A stretch of DNA of 64,000 bases from an uncultured Clostridia bacterium (GTDB lineage Bacteria > Bacillota > Clostridia > Lachnospirales > CAG-274): positions 124,001-188,000 of the forward strand of contig CALWSP010000006.1 in the NCBI GenBank assembly GCA_944384235.1. The letters are read 5' to 3'. Within the stretch, counting starts at the first letter, position 1. Every line of letters begins with the position of its first letter. The notes under the pieces are model-generated. The model ran no database searches and was not told the DNA's origin. It saw only the letters and a list, made by a program, of their open reading frames with translations. Positions 55,456 through 62,674 of this stretch are shown here, in pieces. The position numbers and the translations under genes were made by a program.

Positions 55456-56133
55456 TTATATAGTTGTATTTAAAAAGTCTTTTAAAACAATTTTCATATC
55501 TTCATAATCATAATCCATAGCTATACACTCTAAAGTGTATTTAGTTCCGTCTTCATACCACATAATTTGCTTCATTGGCAGTAACTCATCTGCATTGTTT
55601 CCATATCTAATAACAACTCTGCCCTCGTCACTAGCTTTTTGTATGTTTTGAGGTATTTTACTTCCATCTTTTGCAAAATATAAATTTCTTTCGTTAAACC
55701 AAATTGTCTTTCCCTTCACTTCTTCACTTTTTGCAACACTTGGAATGCTTTTGTTAAATATATCTTCTTCCATTTTTTCAGCAGTTATGCTAAGCCTTTC
55801 ACCAGTTGTAACAACTTTTGTAATGTAATTATATTTAACTTTGTTGTCCTCAATTTCAAAATCTTTTAACTTAATACCCTCGTTAATTTTGTTTGTCTGC
55901 CTTATGCCATATAAATTAGCCTTTTCAAGATTTTCTTTGTTAGGTAAAACTGCCTCTTTAAATTTATATATACTTTCTTCATTTTCTTTTTCGCTTAAAT
56001 AAATATTGCTTTCATATTCACCATTTCTCTTTTTAGTTTCTCTAATACTAAAAGCTAAAATAAAAATAAGAAAAATAACTAAAACACAAATAATAGTATA
56101 AACCAATTTATTAAAACTAATTTTAAATTTCAT
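55456..56133 (-). CDS. membrane-anchored protein of unknown function
   Basis: 225 aa. A short cytoplasmic lead is followed by one membrane helix (LVYTIICVLVIFLIFILAFS, 10-29) and an extracytoplasmic domain with alternating strands ending in AMDYDYEDMKIVLKDFL. The outside domain resembles in layout DUF4367-type sensor domains, but I cannot place it firmly. It lies upstream of murC with a 13-bp gap, so it is probably co-transcribed and acts at the envelope. Confidence 0.75.
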   Translation of the reverse strand: MKFKISFNKLVYTIICVLVIFLIFILAFSIRETKKRNGEYESNIYLSEKENEESIYKFKEAVLPNKENLEKANLYGIRQTNKINEGIKLKDFEIEDNKVKYNYITKVVTTGERLSITAEKMEEDIFNKSIPSVAKSEEVKGKTIWFNERNLYFAKDGSKIPQNIQKASDEGRVVIRYGNNADELLPMKQIMWYEDGTKYTLECIAMDYDYEDMKIVLKDFLNTTI

Positions 56134-56276
56134 AAATATTATCCCTTCTTACAAAATTTTCATACTAGTTTCATTATACCATAAAATAATTATTTTTTAA
56201 ATAAAAACTATATACATTTCAAAAATGTATTTTTCCCTTTAAATAAACATAACATATAAAAGAAAGGGGAGATTTT

Positions 56277-57230
56277 ATGAAATCCTGTATTTTAAAAAAT
56301 AATTTAGGCATTTACCATATTTATAGTAAAAATAAATGTATCTTTGTTTCAACCTATAAAAATAATTCTTTTTCCAATAGCGAGTTAATTGCAGAAAATG
56401 CTTTAAATAATTTTTCTGTTCTAAAAAGTGATATAAATAACAATATAGCAATTTTATATCAAGACTTTAACAACAACATATTCTTAAAATATAATAATAA
56501 AGAAGCAAGAAAAGTGTTTTCTTCAACTACAAGCCCACAAAGTTTCCACATTGACGGCATAATTTCTAACAACAACCTTAAACTAATTTACAGCAAAGAA
56601 AATTTTAACCAGTCCTACTTAACAGAACAACACTTATTACCCTCAAAACAATGGTCAAACCCCATAATTTTAGACAATTATTTAAAAAAAAATAACTTCA
56701 CAAAACTTCTTCCAATAAAAAACAACTATATTTTGTTTTACATAAAAAAAGCCCCTGAATATCAAATTGGATATAGAGAAATTTCAAAAGAGAATATAAG
56801 CTCTTTTAAATTAATATATTCAAGTTTAAATGAAATAATAGACTATTGTGTGGCTTTTACAGAAAATGTTATACATATAGTGTCAATAATTAAATCTAAT
56901 AGAAGTTATTCCCTAGTTTATATAAAAAAAGATAGCTCTGGCATATCAAAAGAAAAAACTCTATATATAGGCTATTTAAAACTTTGCCATATTTCCATAG
57001 AAAATAGTAAAATAAATATAATTTTTTCCACAAACAATTCAAATAAAATAATATCTTCTTACGATATGGGAACTTCCTTTAAAAAAATAACTAACCTTGA
57101 AAATAATATTTTGCAAAAAAATATATTCATAGACTACTCTAACCAAACAGAAGATAAATATGTTCTTTCAGAAATATTAACTGACAATTTGTATAACCCT
57201 AAACACTGTTTGCTCTTTAATAACTACTAA
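56277..57230 (+). CDS. hypothetical protein, Asn/Lys/Ile-rich, propeller-like repeats
   Basis: 317 aa, no signal peptide or membrane helix. The composition is strongly biased to Asn, Lys, Ile and Ser. Repeated strands of the type NNIAILYQDFNNNIFLKYNN, NLKLIYSKENFNQSYLTEQ and KINIIFSTNNSNKIISSYD at roughly 45-residue spacing suggest a beta-propeller. No family is recognised. GGGGAGATTTT precedes the ATG. It is divergent from the murC unit and lies 217 bp before the first pilin-like gene; a link to the pilins is possible but unsupported. Confidence 0.7.
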   Translation: MKSCILKNNLGIYHIYSKNKCIFVSTYKNNSFSNSELIAENALNNFSVLKSDINNNIAILYQDFNNNIFLKYNNKEARKVFSSTTSPQSFHIDGIISNNNLKLIYSKENFNQSYLTEQHLLPSKQWSNPIILDNYLKKNNFTKLLPIKNNYILFYIKKAPEYQIGYREISKENISSFKLIYSSLNEIIDYCVAFTENVIHIVSIIKSNRSYSLVYIKKDSSGISKEKTLYIGYLKLCHISIENSKINIIFSTNNSNKIISSYDMGTSFKKITNLENNILQKNIFIDYSNQTEDKYVLSEILTDNLYNPKHCLLFNNY

Positions 57231-57447
57231 TTAAACTCTTTAATTTTTGCACATTTTAGCTCTAAAAAATATTAATTTTTTATTAAAAACACTTTATATA
57301 TGCTCTTATCTGTTGAAACTAAACATTTTATATGTTATATTTAAATTAGATAAAAATCGACAAATTTAGTTTTTAATTTACTTTTTATAATAAAATAGTT
57401 GTATATTCTTATTCTAATCTCAACTACTATATACAGAGGGTGATACT

Positions 57448-58506
57448 ATGAAAAATAAAATACTAAATAATAAAGGTTTTACATTAATAGAAATCATCGT
57501 AGTTCTTGTAATTATATCAATTTTAATGACAATTGCTATGCCATCTATCTTTGGCTACACACAAAAAGGTCAAGAAACTGCCGCCATATCTGAATGTCGC
57601 TCTGTTGTAACAGCTGCTATTCAAGAATTAAGCGATAAATATGTTAAAACTGGCAATAGAGAATTTGATTCTGATGTTATAAATAAATCCCTTGCTCTTT
57701 CAAATGTTGAAGGCTATGTTCAAAACCAAAGAATTGGTAGCGAAGAACTAATTGAATATTTAGAATACGTTCACCCAAGTGGAATTGTAGCAATTTATGA
57801 AAACGGAAAATATAGAATTGCTGGCGATGGAGAAACAGCAGTAACACCTACGCCTCCAACTCCTAGCGAGCCAGAAAACCCAACTCCTCCACCTACCCCT
57901 AGCGAGCCAGAAACTTCTGCTCCTCCTGTAACAGAAGAACAACCTACTGTCACAGAACCAACAACTGAAGTAACTTCTAGCGTAGCAATAGTTGGTGAAG
58001 ATGATAATTTCTACATAATACCTGAAAACAAAAGTTGGGAGGAAATGAAAGCTACAATCATATCTTATGCAAATGGAGATACAACTAAACCTACACACCT
58101 ACCTTTTATGAAAGGTGACCTTTTCTATGATAACGGCAAGCTTTATCTCTTTGTTTATGATAATAGCCATTCTGTAACTAATGACCACTATCAAAACGGC
58201 GTATTTAACCAAAACACTAGCTTAACTGAGTTTTTAGAAAAATCTGGTGCTAACAAAAATAACTATGTAATAATTGATAAAAACTCAAAACTTTATAATC
58301 GCTCTGATTACCCAGATTCAAATGATATGCCTTGGGATAGCGACCCTAGCTATTCTCCTGATAAAAACCCTATATTATATAAAAACAACTTAGTTTATGA
58401 CAATGGAAAACTTTATATAATAATTGCAGAAAAAGTTCAAATGAAACAATTTCACGAAAGCTGGGCAAGAATGGAAGTTCCAACTGATGTAATATCTGGT
58501 GCATAA
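57448..58506 (+). CDS. type IV pilin-like protein with Pro-rich linker, copy 1
   Basis: 352 aa. The prepilin leader MKNKILNNKG precedes the class III cleavage site G/FTLIEIIVVLVII, with Glu at +5 intact and a hydrophobic helix to about 32. A pilin-type domain (about 33-130) with QKGQETAAISECRSVVTAA follows, then a proline/Thr-rich linker (about 133-178), and a C-terminal domain carrying two YDNGKLY motifs (near 228 and 317) that resembles small carbohydrate-binding modules. Minor/adhesive pilin or pseudopilin. No pilus motor genes are in the window. GAGGGTGATACT precedes the ATG. Confidence 0.85.
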   Translation: MKNKILNNKGFTLIEIIVVLVIISILMTIAMPSIFGYTQKGQETAAISECRSVVTAAIQELSDKYVKTGNREFDSDVINKSLALSNVEGYVQNQRIGSEELIEYLEYVHPSGIVAIYENGKYRIAGDGETAVTPTPPTPSEPENPTPPPTPSEPETSAPPVTEEQPTVTEPTTEVTSSVAIVGEDDNFYIIPENKSWEEMKATIISYANGDTTKPTHLPFMKGDLFYDNGKLYLFVYDNSHSVTNDHYQNGVFNQNTSLTEFLEKSGANKNNYVIIDKNSKLYNRSDYPDSNDMPWDSDPSYSPDKNPILYKNNLVYDNGKLYIIIAEKVQMKQFHESWARMEVPTDVISGA

Positions 58507-58516
58507 TTTATAAAAA

Positions 58517-58537
58517 AGCTAACTTTAAAAGTTAGCT
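58517..58537 (+). terminator. intrinsic terminator after pilin-like copy 1
   Basis: agctaactt / aagttagct, 9-bp stem, followed by a run of T; so the two pilin-like genes are separate transcription units. Confidence 0.85.
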
Positions 58538-58752
58538 TTTTTTATTTGTTAAAATTAACTTAATTTTAATATACTCAAAATTAAAATTATATTATATTTT
58601 TATAAACCTTAAATTTAATAAAAAAATAAACATTAAATTCATTATAATAAGTACTTGATATAATGTTTCAATTATGATATTATTATCACATAACATACAT
58701 AGTATAATATAAATAACTAAATAATGTTTTTATTGTATCGGAGGTAAATACT

Positions 58753-59940
58753 ATGAAAGAAAGGTGTTTTAATAACAAAGGTTTTACTTTAATTGAAATT
58801 ATTGTAGTTCTTGTTATTATGGCAATTTTAATGTCAATTGCTATGCCATCTGTCTTTGGCTACACACAAAAAGGCCAAGAAACGGCTGCAACTTCTGAAT
58901 GTCGCTCAGTTGTAACAGCTGCTATTCAAGAACTAAGCGATAAATATATTAGAACAGGCAATAGAGAATTTGATTCTGATGTTATAAATAAAGCTCTTAA
59001 ACTTTCAAATGTTGAAGGCTACATTCAAAACCAAAAAATTGGTAGCGATGAATTAATTGAATATTTAGAATATGTCCACCCAAGCGGAATTGTTGTAGTT
59101 TATGAAAACGGTTCTTATAGAGTTGCTGGTGATGGAGAAGTAACAATAACTCCTAACCCTGGTAATCCAGACAATTCTAAACCTAATGAGCCAGATGACT
59201 CCACTCCTGATACTCCAGGTGATTCTAAGCCTGATGTGCCAGATAACTCCACTCCTGATACTCCAGATAATACAAACCCTGACACACCAGGAGATGATGT
59301 TGACACACCAGAAGATAACAACCCTAATCCAGCTCCTAACGAGCCAGAAACTTCTGCTCCTACACCACCTGTTGTAGAAGAAAAACCAACTGTTACAGAA
59401 ACTACAACTGAAATAACATCAAGTGTTGTAATTTTTGATGAAGATAAGAACGACCCATTCATTATTCTTCCAAATAAAAGCTGGCAAGAAATTAAAGATA
59501 CAATAATACACGGAACAGAAAATAACTGTGGCCCTTGGTATCTTCCATTAAAAATGGATTATGTTTTCTATGATAACGGAAAATTGTTTTTAATTGTATA
59601 TGAATGGGGTATATCAAGCGACCACTATAATAACGGAGTGTTTGATAAAAATACTAGTTTAGAAGATTTCTTAGATAAATCTGGTGCTCCTGACACAAAC
59701 TATTCTATCATTGATAAAAACACAAAGCTTTACAACCGTGCTAACTACCCTTCATCAGAAAGCATTGATTGGAATGAAACTAACGAAAAAATTAACCCAA
59801 CTTTATATAAAGACGATTTATTATACGATAACGGTAAACTTTATATAATAATAACTCCAACAGTTCAAATGAAACAAGCTCAAGAAGGTTGGGCAAGACG
59901 AGAACTACCTATAAAAGTTATTACAAACGATGATATTTAA
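58753..59940 (+). CDS. type IV pilin-like protein with Pro-rich linker, copy 2
   Basis: 395 aa, paralogue of the preceding gene. The leader MKERCFNNKG and G/FTLIEIIVVLVIM are followed by an almost identical pilin domain (about 130 residues); the linker is much longer (about 133-215) and consists of D/N/S/T-P-D repeats such as DSTPDTPGDSKPDVPDN. The C-terminal domain again has two YDNGKL(F/Y) motifs. The near-identical N-terminus with variable linker and tip suggests duplication followed by diversification of the exposed part. GGAGGTAAATACT precedes the ATG. Confidence 0.85.
   Translation: MKERCFNNKGFTLIEIIVVLVIMAILMSIAMPSVFGYTQKGQETAATSECRSVVTAAIQELSDKYIRTGNREFDSDVINKALKLSNVEGYIQNQKIGSDELIEYLEYVHPSGIVVVYENGSYRVAGDGEVTITPNPGNPDNSKPNEPDDSTPDTPGDSKPDVPDNSTPDTPDNTNPDTPGDDVDTPEDNNPNPAPNEPETSAPTPPVVEEKPTVTETTTEITSSVVIFDEDKNDPFIILPNKSWQEIKDTIIHGTENNCGPWYLPLKMDYVFYDNGKLFLIVYEWGISSDHYNNGVFDKNTSLEDFLDKSGAPDTNYSIIDKNTKLYNRANYPSSESIDWNETNEKINPTLYKDDLLYDNGKLYIIITPTVQMKQAQEGWARRELPIKVITNDDI
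59191..59266 (+). repeat. 48-bp-period repeat in the pilin linker
   Basis: A 28-base segment starting ccagatgactccactcctg at 59191 recurs at 59239 with one difference (g to a). The period is 48 bp, so 16 residues, and the frame is kept. Further diverged units follow to about 59300. Slippage here would change linker length without a frameshift. Confidence 0.75.
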
Positions 59941-59954
59941 ATCTTAAAAAATTA

Positions 59955-59980
59955 AAAGTCGGCTTTTAAAAGCCGACTTT
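59955..59980 (+). terminator. intrinsic terminator after pilin-like copy 2
   Basis: aaagtcggctt / aagccgacttt with a 4-nt loop, then tttttaattt. Confidence 0.88.
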
Positions 59981-60172
59981 TTTAATTTCTTCTAAAAATT
60001 TTCATTTTTAAAAAAAGTTTTAAATAATTTATTGTTAAATTTGTCTTTAAAAACCGACATTTATCCCCATAAAATATATAATAATGCCCTATAAAAAAAT
60101 ATACTAAAAAAAATCTGACCAAAAACATACAAAACTCTCAATATTTTCCTAATTTTTTTTATTCAACACTAT

Positions 60173-60201
60173 TTGACAATATACAAATTTAATATTATAA
60201 T
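60173..60201 (+). promoter_or_regulatory. sigma-A promoter of prs, full consensus
   Basis: TTGACA (60173-60178), 17 bp, TATAAT (60196-60201). The 59981-60172 interval before it shows only AT-rich sequence. In the leader, cccg (60224-60227) could pair with cggg (60252-60255) at the ribosome binding site, a weak possibility for translational control. Confidence 0.88.
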
Positions 60202-60267
60202 ATATTTGTTTAAGCGTTTTATACCCGCAAATTTTAAATTGTAGTTATTATCGGGAGGAAATTATTT

Positions 60268-61227
60268 ATGAATATTAGCGGTGGCGGTATCAAAATATTT
60301 GGTTGTAACGGCAACCACGTATTAGCTGAGAAAATTGCTTCTGAATTAGGCCTTTCTCTTAGTAAATCAGAAATTAGCAAATTTAGTGATGGCGAAATTA
60401 GCGTAAGAATTAACGAAACAGTTAGAGGCAACGATATTTTCATCGTTCAGCCAACAAGCTATCCAGTAAATGACAACTTAATGGAACTTCTTATCACAAT
60501 TGACGCAGTTAAAAGAGCGTCTGCAGGAAGAATTAACGCAGTTATTCCTTACTATGGCTATGCTCGTCAGGATAGAAAAGCAAAAGCTAGAGATCCAATT
60601 TCAGCAAAACTTGTAGCAGACCTTATCACAAGTGCTGGTGCAGATAGAGTTATAACAATGGACTTGCACTGTGCACAAATTCAAGGCTTTTTCAACATTC
60701 CAGTTGACCACTTAGTGGGTATGCCTTTGTTGTCTAAATACTATGGCGAAAAGTTTGGCTACGGAAACGATAACTTAGTTGCAGTTTCTCCAGACTTAGG
60801 ATCTGTAACAAGAACAAGAGCTTTTGCAGAACAGCTTGATATTCCTATTGCTATTGTAGATAAAAGAAGACCAAAGCCAAATGTTTCTGAAATTATGAAC
60901 ATCATTGGCGACTTTAAAGACAAAACTGTTATCTTATACGATGATATGATTGACACAGCAGGAACAATCACAAATGCTGCTAATGCTATTATTGAAAGAG
61001 GTGCAAAAGAAGTTTACGCTTGTTGTACTCACGGCGTGCTTTCTGGTGCAGCTATTGAAAGAATTGAAAATAGTAAAATTAAAGAACTTCTTGTTCTTGA
61101 CACAGTTCCTCTTACAGAAGAAAAAGCTATTCCAAAAATCAAGCAAATGTCTGTATCTAAAGTTTTCGCTGATGCAATTTATAGAATTCACGAAGGCTTG
61201 CCAGTTTCTAGAATATTTGAATATTAA
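60268..61227 (+). CDS. prs: ribose-phosphate pyrophosphokinase (PRPP synthetase)
   Basis: PRPP for purine, pyrimidine, His, Trp and NAD synthesis. 319 aa. KIFGCNGNHVLAEKIA near 9 starts the fold, GYARQDRKAKARDPISAK near 95 is the ATP-binding flexible loop, VITMDLHCAQIQGFFN near 126 the metal site, and VILYDDMIDTAGTITNAA near 213 the PRPP/ribose-5-phosphate loop. GGGAGGAAATTATTT precedes the ATG. Single gene with a consensus promoter and terminator. Confidence 0.97.
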   Translation: MNISGGGIKIFGCNGNHVLAEKIASELGLSLSKSEISKFSDGEISVRINETVRGNDIFIVQPTSYPVNDNLMELLITIDAVKRASAGRINAVIPYYGYARQDRKAKARDPISAKLVADLITSAGADRVITMDLHCAQIQGFFNIPVDHLVGMPLLSKYYGEKFGYGNDNLVAVSPDLGSVTRTRAFAEQLDIPIAIVDKRRPKPNVSEIMNIIGDFKDKTVILYDDMIDTAGTITNAANAIIERGAKEVYACCTHGVLSGAAIERIENSKIKELLVLDTVPLTEEKAIPKIKQMSVSKVFADAIYRIHEGLPVSRIFEY

Positions 61228-61230
61228 TAA

Positions 61231-61253
61231 AAAGGTGGCTTAAAGCCACCTTT
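61231..61253 (+). terminator. intrinsic terminator after prs
   Basis: aaaggtggct / agccaccttt with a 3-nt loop and following T run. Confidence 0.9.
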
Positions 61254-61255
61254 TT

Positions 61256-62167
61256 TTACAAGCAAACCTTTGCAAGTGCCTCTGCAATAACCTCCACGCT
61301 GTTTAAAGCTTCTTTGTAAGTGTTTGTTTGAGCACCAAGCTCAATTAACATACTCTTGTCCTTCATATGTAAAGAATACCTGTAAGCATTTATATATATT
61401 TTTCTAGCTATACTGCTGTTAAAGTTAGTAATAGCACACTGCATTTGAAAACTAAGTGCTAAATTTGTTTTTAAATAAGGGTTTTCTAAACCACTTATGT
61501 TAATTAACTTTCCATCATCCCACTTTTTGCATATTCCGTTAAATAACATAATTTTTGCATAGTTTTTTCCGTCAATGTTTGTAACTAACTTTAAATTTTC
61601 ATTCACTCCATCTCTGTGTAAGTCTATAACCACCTCAATTGATGGGTTTTCCTTTATAACTTGCGAAATAACAACCTCCGCTCTCTCATACGCCCCATCT
61701 CTTTGCAATCTTCCATCAACAATGTCAAACTTGTCTGTAATATGTAAACACTCTACCCCATATTTGTCCTCTAAAATGCTTTTTAAATACTCTCCTGCAC
61801 CAATAACACCTTCGCTAGTGTCCTTGCTGTCAGCATACATTTCGCTTCCGTGCGTATGAAATATTAATATTTTAGGTCCATTTCCACTATTTTTTATATG
61901 TAAATTTTCCTTTTCAAATTTGTCTAAATTAAATAAACTCTCCTCCATACCAGTTTTTTTATCTATTGCATAAAATGCCTTTTTTAATTTTTCTTTATCT
62001 TTTAAATTAATTTTAACCTCTTGCTCGTAGTTGTTTCCAACCATTAAAGTAGCACTTCCCATTTCAAATAAAGAAACCTTTCCAAGAGTAACATTTTTTC
62101 TATTGTATGTTACAACTGTAAATGAAATTATCATAACACAAAACATAAAACACATTACTCTTTTCAT
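61256..62167 (-). CDS. spoIIP: stage II sporulation protein P (SpoIIP)
   Basis: SpoIIP is the peptidoglycan amidase/endopeptidase of the DMP machine that drives engulfment during sporulation. About 303 aa. An N-terminal membrane anchor (VMCFMFCVMIISFTVVTY) is followed by a linker and the SpoIIP domain with ILIFHTHGSEMY near 104, VVIDLHRDGV near 182 and a C-terminal LIELGAQTN near 281, which hold the zinc and catalytic residues. The ATG at 62167 follows AAGGAGATTTTAT. It marks the organism as sporulating or descended from a sporulator. Confidence 0.9.
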   Translation of the reverse strand: MKRVMCFMFCVMIISFTVVTYNRKNVTLGKVSLFEMGSATLMVGNNYEQEVKINLKDKEKLKKAFYAIDKKTGMEESLFNLDKFEKENLHIKNSGNGPKILIFHTHGSEMYADSKDTSEGVIGAGEYLKSILEDKYGVECLHITDKFDIVDGRLQRDGAYERAEVVISQVIKENPSIEVVIDLHRDGVNENLKLVTNIDGKNYAKIMLFNGICKKWDDGKLINISGLENPYLKTNLALSFQMQCAITNFNSSIARKIYINAYRYSLHMKDKSMLIELGAQTNTYKEALNSVEVIAEALAKVCL

Positions 62168-62247
62168 ATAAAATCTCCTTGCTAACATTTATTTATTATT
62201 ATATTTTAAATATTAAAAATAATTACTATTTTTTAATAAAAAAATAC

Positions 62248-62276
62248 TTGCTTTTTTTTCGAAAAAAAGTTAAAAT
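62248..62276 (+). promoter_or_regulatory. promoter of the c-di-GMP riboswitch transcript
   Basis: TTGCTT (62248-62253), 17 bp, TAAAAT (62271-62276). The spacer is itself an inverted repeat of T and A runs around TCGA. Transcription would begin near 62283, about 16 nt before the aptamer. Confidence 0.62.
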
Positions 62277-62298
62277 AAATTTATCAATAAATATATGT

Positions 62299-62369
62299 GG
62301 CAAACTAATTGAAAAGTTAGGACGCAAAGCCAAGGGTCTAACCTCGTATGAGTAAGACAGCCGGTTGCC
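62299..62369 (+). promoter_or_regulatory. cyclic di-GMP-I (GEMM-I) riboswitch aptamer
   Basis: P1 is GGCAA (62299-62303) with TTGCC (62365-62369). One arm is CTAATT-GAAA-AGTTAG, carrying the GAAA tetraloop; the joining core is GGACGCAAAGCC; the second arm is GTCT...AGAC ending in AGCCGG. The core and tetraloop match the GEMM-I consensus that binds c-di-GMP. An intrinsic terminator follows 57 nt downstream. Confidence 0.92.
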
Positions 62370-62425
62370 TGTTAAAAACAGATAAACTTTGTTTCCCCCA
62401 GATTGTCTTAGATATTATCAAAGCT

Positions 62426-62459
62426 AGTTGCCATAAGGCAACTTTTTGTTTTTTTTGGG
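62426..62459 (+). terminator. riboswitch expression-platform terminator
   Basis: agttgcc (62426-62432), loop ataa, ggcaact (62437-62443), then a T-rich tail. The 5' arm GTTGCC is identical to the 3' strand of aptamer P1 (62364-62369), so GGCAAC (62437-62442) can pair with either one. This gives mutually exclusive terminator and antiterminator structures. Confidence 0.85.
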
Positions 62460-62548
62460 CAACGAAGCAATATGCTTCATTTCCCCCAATCCGGTTAAGG
62501 TAAATATAAAGGAAATTATATTTATTGATTTTAATACAGCTATTGCTG

Positions 62549-62590
62549 AAAAAAGTCCTCGTTCCCCCTTTCTTTACGGAGGGCTTTTTT
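62549..62590 (+). terminator. second terminator, before the symporter promoter
   Basis: aaaaaagtcctc (62549-62560) pairs with gagggctttttt (62579-62590), 12 bp with one G-U and an 18-nt loop. It lies upstream of the symporter promoter and should stop transcription that passed the riboswitch terminator. Confidence 0.7.
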
Positions 62591-62609
62591 ACTATTTAGA
62601 CATTTTGTC

Positions 62610-62638
62610 TTGAAATATAAATAATAATATAGTATAAT
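62610..62638 (+). promoter_or_regulatory. promoter of the DAACS symporter gene
   Basis: TTGAAA (62610-62615), 17 bp, TATAAT (62633-62638), 37 bp before the ATG. Confidence 0.76.
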
Positions 62639-62674
62639 TATTTTACCATATTAAAATATAAAAGGGGTTTTAAA

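Larger units (their letters stand above)
62283..62590 (+). ncRNA. candidate stand-alone c-di-GMP-controlled RNA
   Basis: Between the predicted start near 62283 and a second strong terminator at 62549-62590 I find no credible open frame. Read-through of the first terminator would add about 130 nt containing hairpins gaagca/tgcttc (62464-62478) and taaatataa/ttatattta (62501-62524), the latter presenting AGGAAA in its loop. The next gene has its own promoter after the second terminator. The RNA output may therefore be the product. Confidence 0.42.

Noticed and set aside
57231-57447. c-di-GMP riboswitch before the pilin-like genes
   Set aside because: I looked for the GACGCAAAGCC core and the GAAA arm in both pilin leaders and did not find them.
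57760-58098. Open frames antisense to the pilin-like genes and to other long genes
   Set aside because: They are mirror frames of low-complexity or coding sequence, without ribosome binding sites or recognisable domains.
59191-59300. CRISPR-like repeat
   Set aside because: The repeats are in-frame coding units of a proline-rich linker with no spacers.
62460-62600. Small ORF after the riboswitch terminator
   Set aside because: The only frames are an 8-codon ATG frame and a 24-codon TTG frame that runs through the second terminator; neither has a well-placed ribosome binding site.
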